A stretch of 64,000 bases of DNA from Primulina eburnea. Its lineage: Eukaryota; Streptophyta; Magnoliopsida; Lamiales; Gesneriaceae. Made by a program: the position numbers and the translations under genes. Below, piece by piece: positions 12,820 through 24,149 of this stretch. The DNA lies in assembly GCF_022965805.1 (NCBI RefSeq), contig NC_133105.1, positions 26,697,208-26,761,207 on the forward strand. Reading direction: 5' to 3'. The notes under the pieces were generated by a model. The model was given only the letters and a program-made list of their open reading frames with translations, did not search any database and had not been told where the DNA came from. The first letter of the stretch is position 1, and every line of letters begins with the position of its first letter.

Positions 12820-13387
12820 TGTGGGGACCCGGACGCTAACTCATTTCTTTGTACTGCACGTCTCACGCATATGTGCGACCATCACTGGCGCATATACACG
12901 ATACTCTATGTCTCGGTATTTTACATTTCATCAGCTCGCGAATATGCGCGCCATGTCCTCGTGCATATGCACGAGACCTACTGTCTCAGTGCATGAACAA
13001 ACATCTTGATCGCGCATATGCGCGCCTCATCTCCCGCATATGCGCGAGACCTACTGTCTCGGCACTCGGGAAATTCACATGCTCGCGCATATGCACGCCC
13101 TGTCCTCGCGCATATGCGCGAGACCTACTGTCTCAGTGCATGAACAAACATCTTGATCGCGCATATGCGCGCCTCATCTCCAGCATATGTGCAAGACCTA
13201 CTGTCTCAGCACTCGGGAAATCCACATGCTCGCGCATATGCGTGCCTTGTCTCACGCATAGGCGCGAGACCTTCTGTCCTCGCACATATAACATGCTTCC
13301 TCTTGTATTTCTCGGTCTTTTATTTCCATAATCACATCAATTCATAAATAAATCTCGGATTAAAAGAATATAATCTCGAGCATTACA
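12820..13387 (-). repeat. 5' LTR of the truncated Ty3 element
   Basis: The + strand ends are TGTGGGGACCCGGACGC (12820) and TCTCGAGCATTACA (13387). They match the reverse complement of the ends of the solo LTR at 20477-22456 (starts TGTAATGCCCGAG, ends CCGGGTCCCCACA). At 568 bp this LTR is much shorter than that 1,980-bp relative and lacks most of its R-U5 part, so it is either deleted inside or a short subfamily. Most of it is a GC-rich palindrome array. Confidence 0.75.
12860..13285. repeat. Array of CGCGCATATGCGCG-type palindromes in the LTR
   Basis: About a dozen variants of the perfect palindrome CGCGCATATGCGCG, separated by repeated linkers such as GAGACCTACTGTCTC, itself an inverted repeat. 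There is higher-order order: 'gagaccta' recurs at 12973, 13046 and 13120, a period of about 73 bases, with alternate units most alike (147 bases). CpG density is far above that of the surrounding AT-rich DNA. Apparent ORFs here are by-products of the repeat. Confidence 0.85.
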
Positions 13388-13443
13388 CAATGCATGCATG
13401 CTATGGAGACATCAAGTCAAATGATCATCGACTGAGCATGTAT

Positions 13444-15330
13444 TGAAACGTCTGCTCCTTAAAATACTACTGAAATATTTTTTTAAAATTGTGGCCGAAA
13501 ATACTCACGCTCATATACATAAAAATAAGTCAACCATGCATTTTAAAAGGTAATCCAACTACTGAATAAAAATATATGCAGTTAATTAAATTTTAAAATG
13601 AAATCAATCTCCTAGTCTACTATTTTAAAAAAGAAACTCTAACAGATACCAAAAGTCTGATGAATCAACAACGTATAACAATACTAAAAAATATCTAAAA
13701 ATATTGCTTAAACCCATGTCTCTTAATCATATTGCGGAAGAAATGCAAGGACCTCGGTTTTCACGTCCACCCCTAGTTCAACCTACTCATCTTCAATTCC
13801 TCCAGTCTCCTAAACCATAAGAACACCTGCATGAATCACACCTAGTGAGTCTAAAGAGTCAACATACCTGAACTGTTGTAACAAGTACATATTCATATCA
13901 TGCAACAACAAAAAGTACCGTAAGCAAAATAACTTTCATGATCTTCAAAAGCATGAATATAAACGTAAACATATTCATATCAAATCATGTCATATCGTAT
14001 AATCATATACGTATTCATTTTCCCTTTATTGGATTCAGATCATTAGTTGTTACTTTTGTGTAAATTCTAAGTCGATGGATCCATCTATGTATAACTGCGG
14101 TACCCGGCGGCAGGGACATCAGCGACAATTTTACACATCCACTGAGCATTGTCCTTACAGGTTCGTGTTCGTGTTCATTTTCATATTAGTCACAACCAAC
14201 TCACCTTCTTCAAAAACATGTCATCGTATTTATCACTTGTGAAATTCATGCACATACATACATTTCCTTAAAACCAACTATGCAACATGTTCCTAACATT
14301 AACGTAAAAATCCATGTTCTATATCAACATATACACACTAAATATGCTTTTCAGTTATCAAAGCACTGCCAGGAATGAAAATTCAACCCGCTCAAACATA
14401 TCGAACTCCTTAAAGATACTTCTAGTCATTTCCTTAAACGTATCCCGAACCCTTGCATTAACCTCTATATTTCATTTCAGAGCTTAGACCGGAGTCCTGT
14501 TTAACACGAATTAACGCGAGACTTGATTAAATTTAACCATAGTTCAACGAATCTTAACCAAACCCCGTGTGACTCAACTTAAACCATTTATAACCACATA
14601 TATGTCGGTGTAACTTACTGGAACCCACCAAAATGAGCAATATCCACAAAATCTCGAAAAATTACATGTATAGTACTAGAACCTAGGCACTGGCAGTGTA
14701 ACGCTGCGGTGTTGGTGAGCGCCTAGCACCATGTGCCAGCGTTGCAGCGCCACAAGGGCAGCGCCGCAGCGCCAAACCTGTGGGAGAAATCCGGCCACGC
14801 CGCGGCGTTAACCCTATGGGAGAAATCCAAAAATCGACTTTTGAAGCCAAACTCTATACCACGCCCAACCAGCCCCGACCAAGCTCGAAACAACTTCTCA
14901 TAGACCACAACCAAACCTTCCCGCACTGCCCTAGCCATGACCTTCAACCCCATGCCCTTGGATACATGTGAACTACCCAACTCTCCAAAACTGAGCCACT
15001 AACACGAGAATTGATCAATTCTCCCTCAAACTTGCATAGATCTCAAGAACAGCACATAAGTTCCTACATATCTACTATCGGATCACTCCTAAATCACGAG
15101 TCATGGCATCCCCTTCAACACAGGTAAAGAAAAGTGAGAAACATGACAAGAAAACTGCGTATTTTCGTGTATAATTCAGGTAAAACCGATGCATAATACT
15201 ATAACCACAATATATCATGCAAATACATTTCAAAACACATATTATGATGTGATAAATATTAAAATAAGGGAATAGGGCGTTCCTTTGCGTATTTACACTC
15301 GAAAACCTTGACACAATCACGTAGAACGGG
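13444..15330 (-). repeat. Family X-prime LTR, copy 1, truncated
   Basis: Starts TGAAACGTCTGC at 13444 and is colinear with 24150-25945. Common blocks include TGAGTCTAAAGAGTCA at 13846-13861 (one base off the X palindrome), GTCGATGGATCCATCTATG near 14072, and a GC-rich 'gcgctgcggcg' cluster at 14690-14830. It breaks off at 15330, where a family X LTR begins; the last ~600 bases present in copy 2 are missing. Shared blocks show X-prime is a diverged relative of family X. There is no coding capacity. Confidence 0.7.
14690..14830. repeat. GC-rich inverted-repeat cluster in X-prime LTR, copy 1
   Basis: Repeated words such as AACGCTGCGGTGTTGG, CAGCGTTGCAGCGCC, CAGCGCCGCAGCGCC and CGCCGCGGCGTT form short inverted repeats. 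On the minus strand, the LTR's own orientation, the TATA-like TACTATACATG lies directly downstream (about 14666-14678). The cluster recurs, shortened, at 25400-25480 in copy 2. Confidence 0.65.
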
Positions 15331-15337
15331 TAGGTAC

Positions 15338-18300
15338 TGAAACGTCCACTAGTCGGTTTGCTTTTTATTTTTTTACCCAATAATCTCGGTCGAAAATACT
15401 ATATTATATAAAACGGCCTCTATTTTATTTCTTACATCATAAATTCTAAATAAAATAATTTAAAGTTATCATAAATCATAATAATTTAACAATTTAAATC
15501 TTAAATGCATAAAATAAAATCCTAAATCATCGACTAACCAAAATTCCTAAATCGACCTTTAAAAAGATCGACAAATAATAAAATTAAGCATAAAATTATC
15601 TCTATAAAAATCATTAACATAATCTTTAAATCATTAATCTATCAAGCTAGTAGCAGAAACATAAAGGGCCTCGGGTGTGTACTGCTGCAGTCGATCCACT
15701 CAAGCATCAGCACATTACATAAATCATCAAATCCTGCATCATACAAACCTAGTGAGTCTAAAGACTCAACACATTCTAAATATGGATAGCAAATAATACA
15801 TATACATTCACATGCATTAAAATCATATTTTTATTTAAAATATCTTTTGAACTTAAATAAACCATTTAAAATCATTTTAGCATAATTAAATCTTAAATCG
15901 TAAAATAATTTTAAAATAACTTTAAGCATAAATGAATCCTTTTAAAATGATTTAAAATAAGCTTTGAGCATAAATAAACCATTTTAAAAATCATTTAAAA
16001 TAGCGTTAATCATTATCATAAATCATATATCATAAAAATAATTTTATCATAAGCTTTCAATCATATATCATTTTGGGTGAAGTTTGATCATTGAAAGCGA
16101 CTAGCTTTTATCCTTTGGTCGACTGCAGTCTTAGCTCCACATGGCCCATGGGGGTGTGCACTAGGCTCCACCATGGAAATACGATCGTCGGGGTTTCTTC
16201 GGAGGCCTTTTCTCATAGACGGGTTCCCTCGGGGGCCATTTCCCACAAATGGGTTCCCTCTGAGACCTTTTCCCGTAAATGAGCTCCCTTTGGGGCCTTT
16301 TCCCCTCACGACATCTCCATAAAATTGTAAAATCACCGTCCTCAACATAAATGAATCCCCCAAAAATCATATATCATAAATCATATCTTTTGTCACAGTC
16401 AATTCGTATCCCTCAAAATATTTTTCTTTTTCTTTAAAAATCATAAAATAAGATAGCTTTCCAAAAATAGCATTTTAAACAGTATATATTTCACAACTTT
16501 ACCATAATTCATAAAAATACATATTATAATCAAAATCATCATTTTAAATCATATAATATCATTTTACAAGCATTATGATCCTTCGGGACGCTGCCAAGAG
16601 TTTTGGTATTTTCTCAAGTGTAAAAAGACCGTTTTACCCCTGGACGTAAAAATTCTCGAATTTATCTTTTTCTCACTTTTAATGACATGGGATTATTATA
16701 AATAATTATTTAAGGTTAAATATAATTTTTCATAATTTTATGAAACTTAAAACTAGGTTTTTTCAGTTAATTCTTTAATTAGCGTTTCGTGCGACGATTA
16801 AATCCCGGATAAATCCAAAACTCCATATTTTGATCTCAAATTTTACACATAACATTTTTATTATTTATTCTACCTTTTCTAGTCATGAGCCATCCCCATG
16901 GACCCATGGATTCAGTTTTTAGTTCTTTAATTTTTTAAATTGACCCTTAACCGATCAACCCGAGCCATCTCCCGATTTACTTGAGCCACGCCCAAGCCAC
17001 CTTGAGCCAAACCCTAGCTAACCCACCTATGCACCCTCCTGACCAGCCCTGGCCCTTGGACCTAGCCCCTAACTCACTCAAACCCTGCTGGACAATAGAC
17101 CAAATGCATGTGTGAGTGGGCATGAGATGCCCTAGCTATGTAAGGTTTCCTGGTTGCCTTAGGACTCATCAAGCTATCTAACCACTGACCACCGACGACC
17201 TAACCATCCCTGGACCACGCCCGGACTCTACCCAGACAAGCCCAGTCCCTCGCACCAGCGCCACAAGCCCTGCACCAGAAACAAGGCCGCGCCTCTCCTC
17301 CCGCTGCTGCTGCCCTCCTTGCGTGGAGGCTTCTACCTAGGCCACCACCGAGCCCAGCCCTTCCTAACCCTCACTGGACAATCCTAAGCCATCGTCCAGA
17401 CCACCTAGCCCAGCCCCAAAGCAAGCCGCAACTCCCTGTACAGCAGCCTAACATGAGAAGAGCCTGAACCACGAGTCCTAGCCTTCGTGGACTCTTCCCC
17501 AGCCTGAACAACGAGTCCTTACCATGATAGGACTCTTCCTAGGACCTAGCCACGACCGTAGGACCCTGCCCCCAGCCCTGGTCGAGCCCCAAGACACCAT
17601 GCATAAGAACCGAACCTCAAGACCCCTTACAAGCCAACACACCTTCGGTTCTTTATTCTGAAACAGACCCATGGTTTCCAGCCTCTATTTCTCAATTATT
17701 TATCATGTTTTGGTCAAGTTTTACTCATATTTTATCATATATTGGCAGCATGTCCGTTGGAATGAAAAACGTTTTCGAAACAAGCGCAAAATCGTTAAAA
17801 CTTTAAAAATATGTGACGTACCGTAAAATAATCGAACACCAATATTTTTCATGCACAATTAATTAACACACACATATTATGATTTGTATGATGTTTTAAA
17901 GGGTTTGGAAAACGTGCCTTTACGTTTATAACGCTCGATTATTCGATCTTCGGCGAGGGTGCGACGTTGGACGACCGGACGACGAAGAACACAAGCTATT
18001 CTTCTCTCCAAAAATTTCGAAAATCTGATTTGTGAATTGTGGTGTGTTTGAAGGCTGATGGGTGAAAGAATTGTGGTGTTTTTAAAGCCTAAATCACTTA
18101 TTTATAAATTAATTAACAAGCTAATGGGCTTTGGTTTGGACTTGCAAGCTTAGGGGCAATTGAGCCTACTTTAATTAATTAAATTGGGCCCAATAACACT
18201 TGTTTAGTTAAAACATAAAAGTTTATAAAATAATTTTCCTAGAAATAATATTTTTGATATTTTAAAACTCCTTGTTTGCCCAAAACTGGCTTTTCGGGAA

Positions 18301-18630
18301 AAATCGAGCTCGACTCATAAAATAATTCGAGCTCAAACATTTTTAAAAAAATTAAATCATTTTAAAATCATATTATGAAGCCTTGCCATTATTTAAATAA
18401 AAATAAATACTCTTATCTTGGTCGTTCCCGGTCTCCTTTTCCCTGTCTATTATCGAATATTCGGGTAAAATCCTTAATTTCATGTAATCATGTCATATAA
18501 TCATTTAATTATGCAATCATGTATTTAATCATATAATAAATACCATGCTAGCATTTAAAAACAAATAAATAAAACAATTAAGCAATTAAAATAATTTTAC
18601 ATGCATGTGGTTTACGTGGACTAATTTTTC

Positions 18631-18631
<1 letters not shown>
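15338..18631 (-). repeat. Family X LTR (copy X3), 3.3 kb
   Basis: Begins TGAAACGTCCAC at 15338, carries TGAGTCTAAAGACTCA at 15753-15768, the 'gaccgttttacccct' block near 16628, the CGAGCC and 'ctaggactc' region at 16900-17600, and the 'ggtctccttttccc' block near 18430. It ends at 18631, about ten bases short of the usual terminal GTTACA, where an AT microsatellite takes over. It lies against the broken end of X-prime copy 1 with no TSD. It is a longer, more diverged subtype than X1a. An ORF at 16088-16363 is a low-complexity product of repeated 'ggaggccttttctcataga' units. Confidence 0.7.

Positions 18632-18702
<71 letters not shown>
18632..18702. repeat. Compound (AT)n-(AC)n microsatellite
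   Basis: About 29 AT units followed by about seven AC units. It sits exactly at the junction of two truncated X LTRs: X3 lacks its last bases and the next copy lacks roughly its first 80 bases. Confidence 0.95.
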
Positions 18703-18703
<1 letters not shown>

Positions 18704-20574
18704 TTACAAAAAAATTTGCACCATTTTTAAAAATAAAACATCTAACTATATTTGAAAATCCAAAAGAAATAGGATTAAATCATAAAGTCGTCAATCGTTT
18801 GCAAACCCTAAATTAGCCAAATTGCTAAAACTAACAACCTCTGAAAAACCACTCAAAAACATAATAAAATTCGTAAAATATCTTAAACATAAACCTAAAA
18901 AAATCATAATTCATAATCATAAGTCTAGTGCGGGAAACTAGCGCTCGTCCTCGGGTTATGTGCACATTCAATCCAGTCAGATCAACCATCAAGACCTCCA
19001 TTATCATTATTATCGTATTCACATGCATCAATTACACTAGTGAGTCTAAAGACTAAACAAACCAAAATCTTGATAACAAGTATTACGTACACAGATAACA
19101 TGCAACAGTGAAAATAATTTTACGTAGAATAACGTTTTCATAATGATGCATAAACATAAATATAACCATTTTCACCAACATTTTCATATTACATATTCAT
19201 CATAATCATATACCTATTCCATTTTCCTTTGGTTGAATTCAGATCGTTAATTGTGACTTTCGTATTCGTATTGGGCCGATGGATCCATCTACATGTAACC
19301 ACAGTACTGGGCGGCAGGGACATCAGTGACACTTCACCAGTCATCTGAGCCTTGAACTACGTATTAACATATCATCGTATCAGCGTATTAGTCACAATTA
19401 CTTCACATCCTTCAATATTTCGTATTTTCATCACTTATAAAAATTAAACATGAATATAACGATTTTATTTTAAACCAAGCATGCAACATATCTTTTAACG
19501 TTATCGTTCATCATAAAATTCCATAAACATGCAAAAAAATCATATTCACATATAAAACAACATTCAGAACACTGCCATGACGTTTACTAATTTTCGGGTG
19601 TAAAATTATTGTTTTACCCCTAGATGTAAAATTTAATGTTTTTGGTATTTTCTTAATTTCATTGTTTCTAGACCATTTCAAATAATTATTTAAGTTTACA
19701 TTAATTTTCTCGTATTTTTATTTAGCATAAATCGATGACTTTTATTTTATTCTTTAATTATCACTTATTAATGCGTTTTAATCTCAAATTAAATCAAATT
19801 TTAATATAAAATACTCAAACTTAAAACTTAGACTTCTAATATTTATTTTGCCCATGTGAACCATGATTCGACTCCCGTTGAACCACGGCCCAACCCTTAA
19901 CTATTAAACTGACAAAAGTCGAACCCTAAGCCAAACACCCTCGAGCCATGTCTCGTTTTTCCTTGAGCCAAGCCCGAGCCACCCTGAGCCGAACCTTGAC
20001 CAAAACCTCGAGGAACCCTACTGGACCCTTAGAACCCCTAGGACTCGAACCATCACTCGCCTGACGACTCCTACACCAGCAGCAAGCACTCGGCCGAGAA
20101 ACACAATTGCAGTATGACTCTTCGTACTCGCCTAGGACTCTAGCCACCGAGCCAGCCCCTGACTCAGACCCTTGTGCACCCTCTTAGGACCCTAAGGACC
20201 TAGCCTAGCCCAGACCGAAGCCCCCTGGCCGAGCCCTATCTTCCTTCGATGCTGCTGCTCATGCGCACCCAATGCGATGGCTCGGATAGGGTCCTAGCTT
20301 GCTAGGACTCTTCCCAGCTGCCGTTGCTCGGGTCCTAGCGTGCCTAGGACTCCTTCCATGACCCAAAACTTGACCCAGCCATGACCCCAGCCGAGCCATG
20401 CAAGCTTAACCCCTTAATCGATCACCTATTCCACAAAATTTGTAGCCACGGTTCCAGCTTTATTCTTCTTCGTGTGTGTAATGCCCGAGAATTAATCACT
20501 GTAATTAACGGATGATTGATTTATAATTTCATGTGATTATAAAAAGAATTAATCGGGACACGATTTGAGTCGGC

Positions 20575-20760
20575 GTGGAACGAATTATGTGCGAGGACAG
20601 TGCCTCTCGCGCACATGCGCGACATGAGATGAGCACATGCACGAAATGTCCTGAGAGCCTCGCGCATATGCGTGAGGCAACCCGAGAGGGGGGTAAAATG
20701 AACATGGCCTCGCGCATATGCGCGGAAGAAGGTCGCGCATATGCGCGAGACGTGTTGCAT
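20575..20760. repeat. CGCGCATATGCGCG palindrome cluster upstream of TA tract
   Basis: Five variants of CGCGCATATGCGCG, including 'ctcgcgcacatgcgcgaca' and 'gtcgcgcatatgcgcgagac', each flanked by GAG/CTC words. The same motif fills the LTR at 12860-13285. It lies 40 bases upstream of the TA tract. Confidence 0.85.
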
Positions 20761-20796
20761 GTAGGATCGGCCATTTGCTTTACATGCGTGAATGCA

Positions 20797-20799
<3 letters not shown>

Positions 20800-20866
<67 letters not shown>
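20800..20866. repeat. (TA)n microsatellite, about 33 units
   Basis: Uninterrupted TA dinucleotides inside the solo LTR, placed between the palindrome cluster and the presumed transcribed part. It probably grew from the TATA box of the LTR. The tyrosine-isoleucine ORFs that cross it are artefacts. Confidence 0.95.
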
Positions 20867-20869
<3 letters not shown>

Positions 20870-21610
20870 ACAAGCTTCGTTCCTCCTTCATTTTTCCGAG
20901 AAAAGAGTCGAGAAAAGTCTCTGTGAAGTTATAGAAAATCCTTACGCCTTTTGTGCAAAATCCGTCCGTCTGATTTTGAATCCGACTTCGGTACCGAGTT
21001 CCTAGCAACGTAGGCTACAACTGGACGTAAGTTTTACTACGTTTTGACACGTCTTGAAATTATGATAGAATTGAATAGAATTCATATATGACGTTCTTGG
21101 CATGCTAAAAATTGTAGAATCGAAGTCAGATTGAGAAACGGACTGATTATGGAATTGTTATGAATTTTTAGGGTATATTGATTTATACCGGACAAATGTG
21201 AACTGGAACTGGATTATAGATTGTATTGGTTATTGGTTATAGATTGTAACTGTTATCTGGTGATGTTGTATTGACAGGAATATTGAGAATGTACCGTTAT
21301 ACAGTTGATTTTGAATTAAATCCAGATTAATCAGATTCAGTGTTGAATTGAGAATGGAATATTGATATTATGATTCTCAATATGTCGTTTCAGATTTACA
21401 GAGACAGTCTTGAGTTCAGAATTGATATTGCTTCAAACCGAGTCTGCAAACGGAAGGTATAAGTCAATGTGGTATTGGGAGATCGACTTGAGTCGGTTTA
21501 GACTTGAGTTTCTCTAAATCACATACTTTACTTTATCGCATTGATATTTGAATTGATTTGACTGATGTACTTGTTTTCTTGAATTATAGATAGCAGGTAT
21601 CAGACGAGTA

Positions 21611-21760
21611 ATCTTGTGACAGAAGTGCCTGATAGGGGCGGGATCGTCACGAGCACATTGCACGATGTCACAAGATAGTATAGAAATCTTGTAGACAGAA
21701 GTGCCTGATAGTGGCGGGATCGCCACGGGCACATTGCACGATGTCTCAAGATAGGATATT
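21611..21760. repeat. Tandem duplication, ~75-bp unit, two copies
   Basis: Two copies beginning 'atcttgt(a)gacagaagtgcc' at 21611 and 21686. Each includes a 'ggcgggatcg..acg.gcacattgcacgatgtc' block with short inverted repeats. It lies in the R-U5 part of the solo LTR. Confidence 0.85.
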
Positions 21761-21809
21761 AGCGATAAAGCTACATTCTATGACGGTTAGGTCAGGACAC
21801 CGGATGTTT

Positions 21810-21943
21810 GGTTATATCGAGTAAATAGAATTGGAATTTCTTCTATTACGGAATTCGATATAGGAACACCATATTTGGTTATATCGAGTAAATAGAATCA
21901 CTGTTCCTTCTATTACGGAATTCGATATAGGAACACCACATCT
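21810..21943. repeat. Tandem duplication, 67-bp unit, two copies
   Basis: Units start 'ggttatatcgagtaaataga' at 21810 and 21877 and end 'cgatataggaacacca'. GGTTATATCGAG near the start and CGATATAGG near the end form a partial inverted repeat in each unit. Confidence 0.85.
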
Positions 21944-23387
21944 GGAAACCGGGATCCCTAGACTAGGATTGAGTCTAGTCTGAACTGTAGAGTTACGAGC
22001 ATGGTCGACAGTCTGTGATTGATTATGTTTCAGATTTTGATACATATTGCTGTTATCTGTTACATGGTTTATATTCGTTTATATGATTGCATGTTTCGTT
22101 GATTTATACTAGGATTATATTCTCACTGGAATTATTCGGCTGTTGTCTTATTTGTATGTGTACATGACAACAGGTGGGACAGGATCAGGGTCCAGGAGAT
22201 GAGGAGAGATCTTGATAGAGTGGAGACTTCGGACTTGGATGTATATAGGGTTTTGACACTTGATATTTAGATGTTGAACCTTAGTTTTACTGATTTGTAG
22301 ACAGTACAGGACTTGTACTTTCTTTTATACTGAGTTGTATATTAGTTGATTTCACTACGTTCCGCATTTTAAAAAAAATATTTTAGACCCTGTTTTATAA
22401 TTGATTAATTAGTCCCAATGATGATTAAGAACTTGATTAGCATCCGGGTCCCCACAGTGTGCACCATATTAAGTGCATCCTAGGACTCTTTAAAGCGTGT
22501 ATAAACAACCCATAACAATTCCTAATCATGGGAGCCCCTTAATGTAAGTATAAACCATGTTTTGATGCAATAATTCATGAGTTTTTTGACATATGGAAGC
22601 ATAAACGAAAATAATAAAAAGTGTAACTTGTTTTTCATTCAAAACATAATTAAACATATATTATGGTGTGATGATGAGTAAAGGAAAGAGTATGGCATGC
22701 CTTTGCGTAATTTACGCACGAATATACGTTGACGATTGCGAAGAACGGCAACGAACGACCTTGGCTTGAATTCATAGCAAAACCGAAGCTTTTCCTTGAT
22801 GTGATTGTGTGTGCCGCGAGTTTATTTGAGATAAAAGAGTCATTTTGAAGTTGGGGTAGGGTGGAGGCGTGAATAATGAATAAAGGGTAGGGTTATGTGC
22901 TTATATAATTGCTCAATAAAACTTAATAATATTTTAGGCTCAATAACAAGGTTAGTTAGGCCCAATAAACCCATTAGTGCTTTTAAAAATTATTTCATTT
23001 ATGAAAGTTTATGAAATTATTAGCCGGGTTGTCAAAACGTTCGTATTTTGTTGAAAATAGAATACCGATAAAAATTACGTCTCGGCATATAAAATCACAT
23101 CAAAACTCTTTATTTTCATAAACTGGAAAAAGCATCCACCTTATTAAAAATAATTATTTAATAAAAACATTTTCTATTTTTCAGCCATCGGTCTCCGTTC
23201 CTCGATCGCAACTCGAATAACCTTTGAAAATAAATTTTAATGCAATTAAGTAAACAAATATTGTAACGTCATATAAACATATCAACATAATCAATTTAAG
23301 CAATTAAAACAATTTAATTTGCTATTTATTCACTATTCCTAAATTTGCATGCAGTTAGATTTCGTCGTCATAATTTTAGACCTTATA

Positions 23388-24149
23388 TGTACAACCCTCG
23401 CGTATACCCATTGCTTTATTTATGGCTCCACCCTACCGTAACATAAGAGTCAAAATTTGCATCTTATACCACAAGTTAAAGCTTGTGATCCAGTGATAAC
23501 ACTGACGATCACAACCGACTAAAATTAAAAAAAAAAACCCCCAAATTATTGGACCATAACTAAATCTTAACGACTTACAGAACAAAAAACCAAAAAGACC
23601 TACCTACAATATTAAAATTATTTTAATGATATAAGTAATTAGGCAAGTTGAGTCAGCCTATTCAAGTACAACTGGACTCTAGAAATTTTCTCATTTAGAA
23701 AGAAAGTATATCGATATCATTATTATTTATGGGATTCTTAACTCCTAATCATTATTACTATGTAATTTGATTAAAGTTAATTCATTACAGCAAAAAACAA
23801 GTAAAAAACTTCTTTACCATGAACCCAAACAATGTGATTATAATACTAAAATTATTATTTAATAAAGTTTCGTTTAAACACATCATGGCATAAGATAAAC
23901 CCACACACATTACTGAAATTAACTCAGATATGGATCCCTATAGAAGTATCCTCTCTGGTTTCCTGATAACCTGGACTACCTGCCATTGTTCACACACAAA
24001 GGCAATAACAGTCCCCCTTGCAGGTGAGCAAATGTTCCGTATAGAAAATCCATAATAAATACAACATATATATACACAATGATATATGATATGTAATGCA
24101 TGTATGTCATGGAGATATCAAGTCAAATGATCATCGACTGAGCATGTAT
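23388..24149. other. Non-coding spacer of the duplicated composite, copy 2
   Basis: Intact counterpart of 9225-9795 plus 13388-13443. It preserves about 150 bases (23956-24100, with 'ctctggtttcctgataacc' and 'acagtcccccttgcaggtg') that copy 1 lost at the Ty3 junction. No ORF and no recognisable motif were seen. Confidence 0.5.

Larger units (their letters stand above)
9796..13387 (-). mobile_element. Truncated Ty3/gypsy retrotransposon (5' LTR, gag, PR, RT, part of RNase H)
   Basis: Minus-strand order is LTR (13387-12820), primer-binding site (12814-12801), gag, zinc knuckle, protease, reverse transcriptase, first part of RNase H. It then breaks off at about 9796 in RNase H, with integrase and the 3' LTR missing. 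Comparison with the related copy at 23955-24110 shows that roughly 150 bases of host spacer are replaced by this fragment. A simple insertion would not do that, so the truncation came with a deletion. Gag and pol carry several frameshifts and altered catalytic residues, so the element is dead. LTR ends and palindromes link it to the solo LTR at 20477. Confidence 0.88.
20477..22456 (+). mobile_element. Solo LTR of a Ty3-like family (TSD GTGTG)
   Basis: Starts TGTAATGCCCGAG and ends CCGGGTCCCCACA, with perfect TSD GTGTG at 20472-20476 and 22457-22461. The empty site is preserved in X1a near 8299, which proves the insertion. Both ends match, in reverse complement, the LTR of the truncated Ty3 element at 12820-13387. 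From left to right it holds a palindrome cluster (20575-20760), a TA microsatellite standing where a TATA box would be (20800-20866), a long R-U5 part, and two tandem duplications (21611-21760 and 21810-21943). No coding sequence. Confidence 0.93.
18703..23387 (-). repeat. Family X LTR (copy X1b), split by a solo LTR
   Basis: Colinear with X1a (6640-9224): 'gcaccatttttaaaaataaaaca' at the start, palindrome variant TGAGTCTAAAGACTAA at 19041-19056, the 'tttacccctagatgtaaaatt' block near 19615, and TTATATAA near 22900. It is interrupted at 20477-22456 by a solo LTR with TSD GTGTG. Removing that restores 'cttcgtgtgcacc atattaa', matching the uninterrupted X1a sequence near 8299. The first ~80 bases are missing at the microsatellite. 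Confidence 0.8.

Noticed and set aside
12860..13285. CRISPR-like array (short palindromic repeats with spacers)
   Set aside because: This is a plant LTR; spacers are themselves repeated, units vary, and there is no cas gene.
12849..13331. 160-codon ORF with repeated RAYARDLLSQCMNK-like units
   Set aside because: It is the translation of the CGCGCATATGCGCG array in an LTR; other frames are open for the same reason and no start context or domain supports it.
20529..21008. ORFs with long tyrosine-isoleucine runs on both strands
   Set aside because: They read through the (TA)n microsatellite of a solo LTR.
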